Numbered from the stretch's first letter, positions 42,095 through 51,135 are shown. The stretch is DNA of 64,000 nucleotides from Methylobacterium sp. WL119 (GCF_008039875.1 NZ_VRUU01000002.1:1-64000); one strand, 5' to 3'. Notes: generated from the sequence alone by a model not told the origin. Translations and numbers: made by a program.

Positions 42095-42478
42095 ATGAAC
42101 CGGGATCGATTCGAAGGCGGCGTGCGCAACCTGCGCGGCCGCGCCAAGACCGCGATGGGTGCAGTCGGCGGGGATGCCGGACGCCAGCTCGACGGTGCCG
42201 TCGACCAGGCCGCGGGCGTTGCGCAGAACGCCTACGGCCGTGCGCGCGAGACCGCGCGGGACTGGCGTCGCGACGGCGAGCATTTCATCGACGAAGCGAG
42301 CGAGCGCGGCCGCGCCATCGCCGACGAGGCCGTGAGCCGCGGACGTCATTACCGCGGCCGGGCGGAGCACCATGGCCGCCACGTCGCGAAACGCGCCGAG
42401 GAGAACAAGGGCGCTACCCTGGCGATCGTCGCAGCCGCCGCATTCGGCCTTGGTTGGCTCCTGCGGAGCGATCGCTGA
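42095..42478 (+). CDS. CsbD-like protein with C-terminal membrane helix
   Basis: 127 residues. The start, MNRDRFEGGVRNLRGRAKTAMGA, and VDQAAGVAQNAYGRARETARDW resemble a CsbD domain. A charged helical middle is followed by one C-terminal hydrophobic helix (LAIVAAAAFGLGWLL), so it should be tail-anchored in the membrane. The second gene of the pair, about 100 bp after the first CsbD gene, it could share the EcfG transcript through the hairpin between them. Confidence 0.75.
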   Translation: MNRDRFEGGVRNLRGRAKTAMGAVGGDAGRQLDGAVDQAAGVAQNAYGRARETARDWRRDGEHFIDEASERGRAIADEAVSRGRHYRGRAEHHGRHVAKRAEENKGATLAIVAAAAFGLGWLLRSDR

Positions 42479-42640
42479 TCCATTCGGGGACGGGCGGTAC
42501 GCGCCTGCAGGATGCGACGTTCAAGATCGTCGTTTCGTCGCCCGCCCGGCGCGTGCGACCGGTAAAAATGGTCTAAGGAACGGCGGACCGGGGGTGGCGA
42601 TGCCCCCGAGCCCGCAGGCCCCACAGACCGAGACGAGGCG

Positions 42641-43825
42641 ATGACCGGCTCCAGCACTCCGAACACCGTCCTACTGACCCCGTCCCTGACGCGGCCCGCT
42701 TCGCAGTTGGTCACCATCTTCGGCGGCTCGGGCTTCCTCGGCCGGCACGTGGTTCGGGCGCTGGCCAAGCGCGGCTACCGCATCCGGGTCGCCGTCCGCC
42801 GTCCCGATCTCGCCCTGTTCCTGCAGCCGCTCGGGAAGGTCGGCCAGATCGTCGCCGTGCAGGCGAACCTGCGATACCCCGATTCGGTCGTGCGGGCGGT
42901 CGAGGGTGCGGACGTGGTGATCAACCTCGTCGGCATCCTTCAGGAAACCGGCGCCCAGAGCTTCTCGCGCCTCCAGGCCGAAGGCCCCGGCTTGATCGCG
43001 CGGGCGGCGGCCAAGGTCGGCGCCGCGATGATCCACGTGTCCGCGATCGGCGCCGATCCGAACTCCGAATCGCGCTATGCCCGCACCAAGGCCGAGGGCG
43101 AGGCTGCGGTGTTCGCCGCACGACCCGACGCCGTCGTGTTCCGGCCCTCCCTGGTCTTCGGGCCGGGCGACAGCTTCTTCAACCGCTTCGCCAGCCTCGC
43201 CCGGTTCCTGCCGGTGCTGCCGCTGGCCGGGGCCGAGTCGCGCTTCCAGCCCGTCTTCGTCGGCGACGTCGCCGAGGCGATCGCGCTGGTTGCCGACGGA
43301 CGCGTGCCCGGCGGCAAGGTCTACGAGCTTGGCGGACCCGAGGTCGCGACGCTGGATCACCTCGTGCGCTACATGCTCGAAACGACGATGCGCAAGCGCA
43401 TGGTGGTGTCGCTGCCGCTGCCGATCGCCAAGATCCAGGCCCGTGCCATGGAGATCGCCGACACCCTGACCTTCGGGCTGCTGCCGGCCGACCTCAAACT
43501 CACCCGCGATCAGGTCGTTCTGCTGCAGAACGACAACGTCGTCTCGGAGGCCGCCAAGGCGGAGGGCCGCAGCTTCGAGGGGCTCGGCATCCAGCCGACC
43601 GCCGCCGAGGCGGTGGTGCCGGGCTATCTCTGGCGCTTCCGAGCCGCCGGGCAGTTCGCCAAGGGCCGCGGTACCGAGGAGCAGGCCGAGATACCCGACT
43701 CGATCGCGCCGACCCCGATGGGCGAGGGCTCGCAGCACCGTCCGATGCGGGCGTCCGGTCCGGCGATCGGGGCCGACGCCGGCGGCTCGCCCGGCATGGG
43801 CCGGCGCTGGGGCAGCCGGAGCTAG
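42641..43825 (+). CDS. NAD(P)-binding protein, complex I NDUFA9-like
   Basis: 394 residues. An atypical short-chain dehydrogenase fold starts VTIFGGSGFLGRHVVRALAK, followed by VVINLVGILQETG, YARTKAEGEAAV (Tyr/Lys pair shifted as in this group) and FRPSLVFGPGDSFFNRFA. It corresponds to the bacterial relatives of mitochondrial NDUFA9, an accessory subunit that binds NADPH and quinone-side complex I. In bacteria its role is unproven. The last ~60 residues are polar, Gly/Pro-rich and probably disordered. Confidence 0.85.
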   Translation: MTGSSTPNTVLLTPSLTRPASQLVTIFGGSGFLGRHVVRALAKRGYRIRVAVRRPDLALFLQPLGKVGQIVAVQANLRYPDSVVRAVEGADVVINLVGILQETGAQSFSRLQAEGPGLIARAAAKVGAAMIHVSAIGADPNSESRYARTKAEGEAAVFAARPDAVVFRPSLVFGPGDSFFNRFASLARFLPVLPLAGAESRFQPVFVGDVAEAIALVADGRVPGGKVYELGGPEVATLDHLVRYMLETTMRKRMVVSLPLPIAKIQARAMEIADTLTFGLLPADLKLTRDQVVLLQNDNVVSEAAKAEGRSFEGLGIQPTAAEAVVPGYLWRFRAAGQFAKGRGTEEQAEIPDSIAPTPMGEGSQHRPMRASGPAIGADAGGSPGMGRRWGSRS

Positions 43826-43829
43826 GCCG

Positions 43830-44540
43830 CTACCGGAGCCGTCCCTGCAGGGCGGGGGCCGGCAGGCGGTGCGCCAGCCGCTTGTGGACGTGGACCATCA
43901 GCGCGATGCCGAACAGCGGCGTCAGCAGGTTGAGCACCGGGACAACCATCATCCCGGCCAGCAGGCAGCCCGCCGCGATCGTCGTGCCCGAGAACGTCCG
44001 GCGCATCGCGCCGGCCTCCGCCAGCGGCCGGTAGCGGGCCGCAGCCATCTCGAAATACTCGCGCGACAGCAGGTAGGCGTTGGCGGCGAAGAAGGCCGCC
44101 AGCCCGATCACCGGCACGAAGAAGATGATCAGCGCAGCAAGGTTCACCAGCAGGGTCAGGCCGGCGAAGCGCAGGGCGTAGAGCATCGCCGCGCCCCACG
44201 GCATCGGGCGGCCGGGCGGGTCGTCGGGGAAGTCGGTGCGCTCGACGATCTCGGCGGCGTCGTCGAGGAAGAACCCCGCCACCAGGATCGAGATCGCGGG
44301 CATCAGGTAGGCCAGCGCGACGAACAGCCCGAACCCGGCCAGGAAGTAGGCGAGGCTGTCGAGGATGGGGTAGGATTGCGAGATGTGGTGGCTCGCCTGG
44401 AACCACTGGATCAATCGCGTCAGCCCGAACCAGGCCAGCGCCAGGATGCCGAGCGTCAACCCAAGCGACTTCCACAGGATCGCACGGAGCGGCGGGGAGA
44501 AGGTCTGGCGCAGGGCCGCGAGCGCCGCCTGGATGAGCAT
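43830..44540 (-). CDS. EI24/CysZ-like membrane protein
   Basis: 236 residues with five or six hydrophobic segments. The YFLAGFGLFVALAYLMPAIS and LLVNLAALIIFFVPVIG helices, with FFAANAYLLSREYFEMAAAR, fit the EI24 domain family that includes sulfate transporter CysZ. Alphaproteobacterial members are generally unassigned. It ends 4 bp from the convergent NDUFA9-like gene. An upstream extension is open but lacks membrane character. Confidence 0.8.
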   Translation of the reverse strand: MLIQAALAALRQTFSPPLRAILWKSLGLTLGILALAWFGLTRLIQWFQASHHISQSYPILDSLAYFLAGFGLFVALAYLMPAISILVAGFFLDDAAEIVERTDFPDDPPGRPMPWGAAMLYALRFAGLTLLVNLAALIIFFVPVIGLAAFFAANAYLLSREYFEMAAARYRPLAEAGAMRRTFSGTTIAAGCLLAGMMVVPVLNLLTPLFGIALMVHVHKRLAHRLPAPALQGRLR

Positions 44541-44706
44541 GCCGTGATCCCGTCTCCCGCCGCCGATCGGCGCATCGCGGTTGTGGTGTCCCGATCCGTC
44601 CGCCGCAAGAGCACCGCTTGCGTCTCGTCGGCCTCGGGCCGGCGGGTTGGCTGAAACGCGCGACGGACCCGGAATGAGAACGACGAGAAGGATCGCGATC
44701 CGCGCA

Positions 44707-46035
44707 ATGACCTCGATGCACGAGACGGCACCTTCGCATGCCCGGTTCCGGCCGAGCGTCGCGCCCAGGCTCGCCCCGCTGCCCGCGGACCCGGACGTGA
44801 TCGTGGTCGGCGCGGGCGCTGCCGGGATCGCCGCCGCGCGGACGCTGGTCGCCGCCGGCCTGTCCGTCGCGGTGCTCGAGGCGCGCGACCGCGTCGGCGG
44901 GCGCACGGTCGCGACGATGCTGCGCGGCCATGCGGTCGACCTCGGGGCGCACTGGCTTCACGCGGGCCCGATCAACCCCCTCGTCCAATTGGGCTTCGAG
45001 CGCGGCGAGCCCCTGCGCCGGGCAGCCCAGGAGGGCCACGTCTGGGTCGGGCGTCGCCCCGGGCGCCCGTCCGAGGTCGCGGCCTCCGCCCGGGCCTTCG
45101 ACCGCGCCGACCGGGCGATGCATGCAGGCGCCGCCGCGGGCGGGCCGGACCGTGCGGCGGCGAGCGCCCTGCCCCGCGGCCTCGGCCCCTGGGGCGCCCG
45201 CGTCGCGCTGGTCCACGGTCTGGTGTCCGGACGGCCGCTGGAGGAGGTCTCGCTCCAGGATTTCCCGAGCATGGAATACGGCGACAACTACTTCGTCGCC
45301 GGCGGCTACGGCGGCTACCTCGCGCGGCTGGCGCAGGGGCTGCCGATCGCGCTCGACTGCCCCGTCGCCGGCATCGACTGGACGGGAGCCGGCGTTCGCG
45401 TCGCCACCGCGGACGAGCGGACCCTGAAGGCCCGCGCCGTGATCGTGACGGTGCCGATGATGGTGCTGCGCGACAGCGTCGCCTTCTCGCCGGCCCTGCC
45501 CGCGCCGATCCGTGCCGCGATCGACGGGTTCCGGGTCGGCATCTACGAGCACGCGGTGCTGCACTGGCCGTCGAGCCCGTTCCGCGGGCGGGACCGTCTC
45601 GCAAGCCTCGTCGGCGGACGCTTCAGCCCGCCGGGCCTGCTCACCCGCATCGACGGGACGCCGTTCCACTATTTCGAGCTCGACTCGGTCGGGGCCGCCG
45701 AGATCGATGCCGCCGGCACCGGCGAGGACGGTCTACGCCGCCGCGTGCGCGCGACGCTGGCCGATCATTTCGGCGCCCGCCGCCTCCACGACCTGTCGAT
45801 CCCCGCCGTGAGCGAATGGCGCCACGATCCCTGGTCGCGCGGCTCCTGGGCGTCGGTGCCGCCGGGCCACGCCGGCGCGCGCCGAACGCTGCACGCGGCG
45901 GTCGGCGAGCGGATCTGGTTCGCCGGCGAGGCGCTGTCGCGCGAGCAGTGGGGCACGACCGGGGGCGCCTATGCCGAGGGTGTGCGGGCGGCCGACGCCG
46001 TGGCGGAGCGTATCCGGATGGGCACAGCCGCGTGA
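44707..46035 (+). CDS. FAD-dependent amine oxidase family protein
   Basis: About 442 residues. The dinucleotide-binding motif VIVVGAGAAGIAAARTLVAAG is followed by VLEARDRVGGRTV, as in flavin monoamine oxidases. FAGEALSREQWGTTGGAYAEG is the C-terminal FAD-binding signature. It probably oxidises an amine or polyamine; the substrate is unknown. Three ATG codons (44674, 44707, 44716) are possible and none has a strong ribosome site, so the start is uncertain by about ten residues. Confidence 0.85.
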   Translation: MTSMHETAPSHARFRPSVAPRLAPLPADPDVIVVGAGAAGIAAARTLVAAGLSVAVLEARDRVGGRTVATMLRGHAVDLGAHWLHAGPINPLVQLGFERGEPLRRAAQEGHVWVGRRPGRPSEVAASARAFDRADRAMHAGAAAGGPDRAAASALPRGLGPWGARVALVHGLVSGRPLEEVSLQDFPSMEYGDNYFVAGGYGGYLARLAQGLPIALDCPVAGIDWTGAGVRVATADERTLKARAVIVTVPMMVLRDSVAFSPALPAPIRAAIDGFRVGIYEHAVLHWPSSPFRGRDRLASLVGGRFSPPGLLTRIDGTPFHYFELDSVGAAEIDAAGTGEDGLRRRVRATLADHFGARRLHDLSIPAVSEWRHDPWSRGSWASVPPGHAGARRTLHAAVGERIWFAGEALSREQWGTTGGAYAEGVRAADAVAERIRMGTAA

Positions 46036-46130
46036 CGGGATGAGGCGGCGGCGCCGGATCGTCTTGCGGTCGAGCCTGAAACGCGATGCATCAGGGGACG
46101 GATGATCGCGATGCGGGAAGAGGCCGTCTG

Positions 46131-46748
46131 ATGAACTGGGTCGAGGGCATCGGCTATCTCGGGACGGCGCTGACCATCTCGGCCTCGGCGATGAGCACGA
46201 TGATCCCGCTGCGGATCATCTCGCTCGTGGCGAGCGCCGCGGTCATCACCTACGGCCTGCTGATCGGCAGCATGCCGGTGGTGCTGACGGAGGCGATCCA
46301 GATCCCGTTCAACGCCTGGCGGCTCTGGCAGATGGTCCGACTGGTGCGCGACGTGGAGAAGGCCGCCGACGGCGACCTCTCCCTCGACTGGCTGAAGCCC
46401 TACGGCACCGAGCGGGCGTTCGCGGCCGGGGCATCGCTGTTCGCCAAGGGCGAGGCGGCGACGACGATGTACTACGTCGAGGCCGGCTGCTTCCGCATCC
46501 CGGAATATGGGATCGAGGTGCGGGCCGGCGGCATCGTCGGCGAGCTCGGCCTGCTCTCGCCGGGCAACAGGCGCACGGCCTCACTGGTCTGCACCGAGGC
46601 CGGCCGGGCGCTGGAAGTGCCTTATTCCGCGGTCAAGCAGCTCTACTACCAGAACCCGGAATTCGGCTTCAGCTTTCTGAAGCTCACCAGCGAGCGGCTG
46701 TTCCAGAGCGCCGATGCGCGGGTCGCGGTGAGCGGCGACGTAGCCTGA
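46131..46748 (+). CDS. Membrane protein with C-terminal cyclic-nucleotide-binding domain (Popeye-like)
   Basis: 205 residues. Three closely spaced hydrophobic helices fill the first ~80 residues, ending NAWRLWQMVRLV, then a cyclic-nucleotide-binding beta barrel. Its phosphate-binding cassette reads VGELGLLSPGNRRTASLV, keeping the Glu and an Arg expected for cAMP or cGMP contact. Helices plus one such barrel and no output domain is the layout of eukaryotic Popeye proteins and their bacterial relatives. It could be a cAMP-sensing membrane adaptor. No cyclase is nearby. Confidence 0.8.
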   Translation: MNWVEGIGYLGTALTISASAMSTMIPLRIISLVASAAVITYGLLIGSMPVVLTEAIQIPFNAWRLWQMVRLVRDVEKAADGDLSLDWLKPYGTERAFAAGASLFAKGEAATTMYYVEAGCFRIPEYGIEVRAGGIVGELGLLSPGNRRTASLVCTEAGRALEVPYSAVKQLYYQNPEFGFSFLKLTSERLFQSADARVAVSGDVA

Positions 46749-46794
46749 TCCGCGTCCGACCGGAGCGATCTTCGAGGATTCCGCGAAGCCGCCT

Positions 46795-47934
46795 CTAGGT
46801 GCGTCGTCCGAGAAGGCCTTGCAAGACCGCCCGCACGGCCGATTCCGGGGGCGGCGGGGCGGCCCAATCGGGGACCGGCCCCTCGTGAAGGTGCCAGTCG
46901 CGGGACTGGAACCGGTCGCCGGCTCCTCCGATCAGGCCGAGCCCGACGCACGGACGATGCTGCCCGGTGCCGATGCGGCCGGCGGCCCAGACGCGCTGCC
47001 ACCGATCGCGGACCGTCAGGTCGGCATCGCACCAGCCGAGGCGCTCGCGGCCCATCACGGCGAAGATGCGCTCGGGCGACGCTCCCGCCGGGATCCGGAC
47101 CCAGGCGGAGAAAACGTAGGGTGTTGCCGGATCGAAGCGAGCGGGGTCGAGCAGCTTGGTGAAGGCGCTCAGGCCCGGTTCCCGATGGAGGCCCTTGTGC
47201 CGCGTCGTCCCACGCGGAAGCCGCATCGCATCGGCGGAGGGCGCGGGCGCGAGCCAGGCCAGCGGTACGCCGGCATGCTCGGCATAGGCGGCATCGCACA
47301 GGGCGACCCAGGATTCGAGGTCGACGTCCCAGGCCTGCTCCCCGGGCGCGAACCGCCGGACGCCGCCTTCCAGCACTCTCGGCCCGGTGCGCCTGAAAGG
47401 CGGCACCACCCCGTCGTCATCCGCCTCGTGCACACGAAGCAGCGTCGACGGCCCATGGCGCCACACAGCTTCAGCCAGCCGTGCGAAGGCGGAATCGGGC
47501 TCGCCCGGCTCGACCTTCCTCACGAGGATCTTCGCGCCGGTCGCCAGGTCGGCGAGCATCTTGGCCTTCAGGTGCGCCACCCGGCCGTATTCGTGCTCGA
47601 GCAGCGCGTCGTGATCAGTACCTTCGACCTGTCGTTGAGTGTTCGACCAGATGTTGTAGGTCTGGCTCCGGCAATAATACACGCCGGTCTCGGTCGCCTC
47701 CAGGATCAGGTCTCCGGGGGCGCCGTACCTCGAAAAATCGGTCGTCAGTGCCTCGATGAGGTCGTCGAGGGGCGTGTACGCGAAGCGCAACAGGCCCGAC
47801 GGCTCGGCGCCGCCGTAGCGCTGCACGAAGCCGAACTCGCAATTGCCGCCGAGGCTGCGGAACGCGTGCATCCGACCGGCCAAAGGCGGAACCGGGGTCC
47901 CGGTCGCTTCCGTCGAGGCGCTCACCATCCCCAT
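46795..47934 (-). CDS. SLGxNC-motif protein of unknown function
   Basis: 379 residues. The N-terminal FRSLGGNCEFGFVQRYGG and SGLLRFAYTPLDDLIEALTT segments resemble the layout of the DUF1796 protein at 16823-17572 (SLGAHC, SGPFDW). The family is frequent in Methylobacterium-type genomes but uncharacterised. The last ~130 residues (from ~245; e.g. PYVFSAWVRIPAGASPERIF) read like a beta-sandwich carbohydrate-binding or LamG-like module. Two Met codons (47934, 47928) are possible starts. It is soluble with no signal peptide. A surface-glycan role is only a guess. Confidence 0.65.
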   Translation of the reverse strand: MGMVSASTEATGTPVPPLAGRMHAFRSLGGNCEFGFVQRYGGAEPSGLLRFAYTPLDDLIEALTTDFSRYGAPGDLILEATETGVYYCRSQTYNIWSNTQRQVEGTDHDALLEHEYGRVAHLKAKMLADLATGAKILVRKVEPGEPDSAFARLAEAVWRHGPSTLLRVHEADDDGVVPPFRRTGPRVLEGGVRRFAPGEQAWDVDLESWVALCDAAYAEHAGVPLAWLAPAPSADAMRLPRGTTRHKGLHREPGLSAFTKLLDPARFDPATPYVFSAWVRIPAGASPERIFAVMGRERLGWCDADLTVRDRWQRVWAAGRIGTGQHRPCVGLGLIGGAGDRFQSRDWHLHEGPVPDWAAPPPPESAVRAVLQGLLGRRT

Positions 47935-47953
47935 GCCGTGTCCCGATCCCGGC

Positions 47954-48955
47954 TCAGAGCATGCTGGGCAGGATCCGATCCGGCGGGCGGTGGCCGTCCA
48001 TGAAGGTCTTGATGTTGATGATGACCTTCTCGCCCATGTCGATCCGGCTCTCGAACGTGGCCGAGCCCATATGCGGCAGCAGCACGACCTTGCCGGACTT
48101 GGCAAGCTTGATCAGGCGCGGGCTCACCGCGGGCTCCTGCTCGAACACGTCGAGGCCGGCCGCCGAGATCTCGCCGGCCTCGATCAGGCGGGCGAGCGCG
48201 TTCTCGTCGATCACCTCGCCGCGGGCGGTGTTCACGACGATCGCCTCGGGCTTGAGCAGCTTGAGGCGGCGGGCCGAAAGCAGATGGTAGGTGGCGGGCG
48301 TGTGCGGGCAGTTCACCGACACGATGTCGACGCGCGCCAGCATCTGGTCGAGCGATTCCCAGTAGGTCGCCTCCAGCCCGGCCTCGATCGCGGCCGGGAC
48401 CCGGCGGCGGTTGTGGTAGTGGATCTGCAGGCCGAACGCCTTGGCGCGGCGGGCGAGCGCCTGCCCGATCCGGCCCATGCCGACGATGCCGAGGCGCTTG
48501 CCGGTGATGCGGCGCCCGAGCATCCAGGTCGGCGACCAGCCCGTGGTCCAGTCGTCGTCCGGAATGATGCGCGCGCCCTCGGGTACCCGCCGCGCGACGG
48601 CGAGGATCAGCGCCATGGTCATGTCGGCGGTGTCCTCGGTCAGGACGCCGGGCGTGTTGGTGACGGTGATGCCGCGCTCCAGCGCCCCGCCCACGTCGAT
48701 GTGGTCGACGCCGTTGCCGAAATTGGCGATCAATCGCAGGTTCGGCCCGGCCTGGGCGAGGAGGCCGGCGTCGATCTTGTCGGTAACGGTCGGGACCAGC
48801 ACGTCCGCCTCACGCATCGCGGCGGCGATCCGATCGGGCGATAGCGGGGCGTCGTCGTGGTTCAGCCGCGCATCGAACAGCTCGCGCATCCGCGTCTCGA
48901 CCGCGTCCGGCAGGCGTCGCGTCACGACGACGAGCGGCTTGCGCTTCAACGACAT
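47954..48955 (-). CDS. D-2-hydroxyacid dehydrogenase (glyoxylate/hydroxypyruvate reductase-like)
   Basis: 333 residues. The NAD-binding motif GIVGMGRIGQALARRAKAFG and the catalytic set NTARGEVIDENAL (Arg), GLDVFEQEP (Glu) and LLPHMGSAT (His) are all present. The sequence is closest in style to alphaproteobacterial GyaR/glycerate dehydrogenases, which in a methylotroph would serve hydroxypyruvate and glyoxylate conversion. The start at MSLKRKPLVVV is supported by GGGAGAAG directly before it; two longer starts are open. Confidence 0.9.
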   Translation of the reverse strand: MSLKRKPLVVVTRRLPDAVETRMRELFDARLNHDDAPLSPDRIAAAMREADVLVPTVTDKIDAGLLAQAGPNLRLIANFGNGVDHIDVGGALERGITVTNTPGVLTEDTADMTMALILAVARRVPEGARIIPDDDWTTGWSPTWMLGRRITGKRLGIVGMGRIGQALARRAKAFGLQIHYHNRRRVPAAIEAGLEATYWESLDQMLARVDIVSVNCPHTPATYHLLSARRLKLLKPEAIVVNTARGEVIDENALARLIEAGEISAAGLDVFEQEPAVSPRLIKLAKSGKVVLLPHMGSATFESRIDMGEKVIINIKTFMDGHRPPDRILPSML

Positions 48956-49195
48956 CTTCTCTCCCATCACCGGTTCGGGCAGGCCCGACACGAACGCCTC
49001 GCGCGGCGTCGACGCATCGTGGACCGGTCCCGTTCCCGGTTTCAAGCTCCGTTAACCGAGCTCCGCCAGACAGGAGCGGACGGCTTCCGGCCTCTCTACC
49101 AGAGGCAGGCCGGAACACAATCCGAAGTGCCGCGGCGGCACCAGCCCGCGGCGCGGGCGTTCTGTCGCCGACGCGCGAAGATCAGGAGATGGACG

Positions 49196-49771
49196 ATGCG
49201 GCTGGCTCGGCTCTTCTTCGTGGGCGCCGCCCTCCTGGCGTCGCCCACCCTCACCCTGCCGGCTTCGATCGGGACGGCATCGGCCGCAGCGAGCGGCGGT
49301 CCCGAATCCGGAATCGGGCCCGTCACCAAGTTGCCGCTGCCGCGCTATGCCAGCCTGAAGACCGATCGCGTCAACCTGCGCGAGGGGCCCTCGAAGGATC
49401 ACCGCACCCTGTGGGTGTTCCAGCGCGCCGGCATGCCGGTCGAGATCGTCGCCGAGTTCGAGACCTGGCGCCGCATCCGCGATTCGGAGGGGACCGAGGG
49501 TTGGGTCCTGCACTCGCTGCTCTCCGGCCGCCGGACCGCGATCGTCACCGCGTCCAAGGGCGCCGACAAGGCCGCGATCCCGCTGCGCGCGCGTGCCGAC
49601 GACGGCGCCGAGGACGAGGCCCGCCTGGAGGCGGGCGTGATCGGCAGCGTGAAGACCTGCACCGGATCGTGGTGCCGCCTCGTCGTCGCCCTGCCCTCGA
49701 AGCACGACGTGGACGGCTACATCCACCAGGACCGCCTCTGGGGCGTCTACCCGAACGAGAAGGTCGACTAG
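49196..49771 (+). CDS. Exported SH3-domain protein
   Basis: 191 residues. A signal peptide (LARLFFVGAALLASPTLTLP) is followed by a bacterial SH3 region: LKTDRVNLREGPSKDHRTLW, then EGWVLHSLLSGRRTAIV. A second, degenerate SH3-like repeat ends with SWCRLVVALPSKHDVDGYI. Such domains bind peptidoglycan or protein partners in the periplasm. AGGAG lies 7 nt before the ATG. A strong intrinsic terminator follows directly. Confidence 0.85.
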   Translation: MRLARLFFVGAALLASPTLTLPASIGTASAAASGGPESGIGPVTKLPLPRYASLKTDRVNLREGPSKDHRTLWVFQRAGMPVEIVAEFETWRRIRDSEGTEGWVLHSLLSGRRTAIVTASKGADKAAIPLRARADDGAEDEARLEAGVIGSVKTCTGSWCRLVVALPSKHDVDGYIHQDRLWGVYPNEKVD

Positions 49772-49773
49772 AA

Positions 49774-49803
49774 AAAAGGGCCCGGTTCGCACCGGGCCCT
49801 TTT
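49774..49803. terminator. Rho-independent terminator, bidirectional
   Basis: A 13-bp perfect stem AAAAGGGCCCGGT / ACCGGGCCCTTTT with a TCGC loop and T-run on the plus strand; A-run on the other side also serves the convergent irr gene (stop at 49831). This is the clearest intrinsic terminator in the window. Confidence 0.92.
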
Positions 49804-49830
49804 CTTGAGTCTGGAAGGTTCGGCGGCTGC

Positions 49831-50343
49831 TCAGCTCTGGCGGCGCGTGCCGGGCCGGCGGCGCAGGCGGACGATCACCTCGACGCCGGCGATCTCCATG
49901 CCTTCGGGCGCATCGGGCAGCGATTCGACGGTGATGCCGCAATCGGGCATGTCTAGCACCTGCCCCTCGTCCTCGAGGAAGAAGTGGTGGTGCTCCGACG
50001 GGTTGGTGTCGAAGTAGGCCTTCGACCCGTCGAGGGCGAGCTGGCGCAGCAGGCCGGCCTCGGTGAACTGGTGAAGGGTGTTGTAGACCGTCGCCAGCGA
50101 CACCGGCACCTTGGCGCGCATCGCCTCGTCGTAGAGCATTTCCGCCGTCAGATGGCGGTCGCCGCGCCCGAATAGCAGCCAACCGAGCGACAGGCGCTGG
50201 CGCGTCGGGCGCAGGCCGGCGCGCCGCAGGCGGTCGCGCAGGTCCGAGAGCGGACAGCCACGGCGGGCGGCACCCGATGCATCCCCCGAGAGGGCCGGGA
50301 TCCGGGCGTTGAGCGCGGCCTGTAGGGACAGCAGTTCGGACAT
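49831..50343 (-). CDS. irr: Iron response regulator Irr (Fur family)
   Basis: 170 residues. AGLRPTRQRLSLGWLLFGRG with DRHLTAEMLYDEA and VSLATVYNTLHQFTEAGLL form the winged helix, closely matching rhizobial Irr. The heme-binding HHH motif is at residues 118-120. The N-terminal heme regulatory Cys-Pro is kept at residues 30-31 (GCPLSDLRD). In Rhizobiales Irr represses heme synthesis and activates iron uptake when iron is low, and is degraded on heme binding. It is divergent from fabA, and its own sigma-70-like promoter is visible. Confidence 0.93.
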   Translation of the reverse strand: MSELLSLQAALNARIPALSGDASGAARRGCPLSDLRDRLRRAGLRPTRQRLSLGWLLFGRGDRHLTAEMLYDEAMRAKVPVSLATVYNTLHQFTEAGLLRQLALDGSKAYFDTNPSEHHHFFLEDEGQVLDMPDCGITVESLPDAPEGMEIAGVEVIVRLRRRPGTRRQS

Positions 50344-50387
50344 CGGAGGGACTGAACGCTCGCGAGGGATGAAGAATTTCGCTTTCG

Positions 50388-50416
50388 TGTATATGGGAAC
50401 GGTCGCCGGCTCGCAA
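50388..50416 (-). promoter_or_regulatory. Sigma-70-like promoter of irr
   Basis: On the minus strand TTGCGA (50416-50411) and TATACA (50393-50388) are separated by 17 nt, about 45 nt before the irr start. Each box matches 4 of 6 consensus bases. An A/T-rich GAAAGCGAAATTC stretch lies between the -10 box and the start and could hold an operator. Confidence 0.6.
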
Positions 50417-50607
50417 CACGCCGCGGTCGGCCCTCCCCCGCTCCGCGTGACGGCCGCATCGTTCGCGCCAGCTTGGAACCGGCTCCGCGCCTATGCTAAC
50501 GAGGCCGCCGAGTGCGCGGTTCGCCCCGTGTACGGCACGCGTGCCGGCGCCGAAGCCGGCCCGGGCCCGCCGACCGAAGCTCGCGACACGAGGACCGACC
50601 CGCCTTC

Positions 50608-51135
50608 ATGACGTCCGACACCGAACAGACCGCCCCCCGCGCCTCGCAGTATTCCTACGAGGACCTGCTCGCCTGCGGGCGCGGCGAACTCTTTGGCGCG
50701 GGCAACGCCCAGCTGCCGCTGCCGCCGATGCTGATGTTCGACCGCATCACCGAGATCGGTGCCGAGGGCGGCGCCCACGGCAAGGGCCTGGTGCGCGCCG
50801 AGTTCGACATCCGGCCCGACCTCTGGTTCTTCTCCTGCCACTTTAAGGGCGACCCGGTGATGCCGGGCTGCCTCGGGCTCGACGCCCTCTGGCAGCTCGT
50901 CGGCTTCCATCTCGGCTGGCTCGGTTCGCCCGGCCGCGGCCGGGCGCTCGGCGTCGGCGAGGTCAAGTTCACGGACCAGGTCCTGCCGACGGTCAAGCAG
51001 GTGGTCTACGGCGTCGACCTGCGTCGGGTCCGGACCGGCAAGCTCGTCCTCGGCATCGCCGACGGATGGCTGGAAGCCGACGGCAAGCGGATCTACGAGG
51101 CCAAGGACCTGCGCGTCGCGTTGTTCCAGAGCTGA
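50608..51135 (+). CDS. fabA: 3-hydroxydecanoyl-ACP dehydratase/isomerase FabA
   Basis: 175 residues. It dehydrates 3-hydroxyacyl-ACP and isomerises the C10 product, opening the unsaturated fatty-acid branch. The catalytic His lies in [15 protein letters not shown] and the Asp in [12 protein letters not shown]. The start at [11 protein letters not shown] is preferred; the reading frame runs 32 codons upstream without family character. It is first of the fabA-fabB-fabI row and divergent from irr, a conserved rhizobial arrangement. Confidence 0.96.
   Translation: MTSDTEQTAPRASQYSYEDLLACGRGELFGAGNAQLPLPPMLMFDRITEIGAEGGAHGKGLVRAEFDIRPDLWFFSCHFKGDPVMPGCLGLDALWQLVGFHLGWLGSPGRGRALGVGEVKFTDQVLPTVKQVVYGVDLRRVRTGKLVLGIADGWLEADGKRIYEAKDLRVALFQS

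Noticed and set aside
42577..42602. GGAAC-N16-CGAT upstream of the NDUFA9-like gene as an EcfG promoter
   Set aside because: The -10 element differs at a core T, and the gene has no stress connection.
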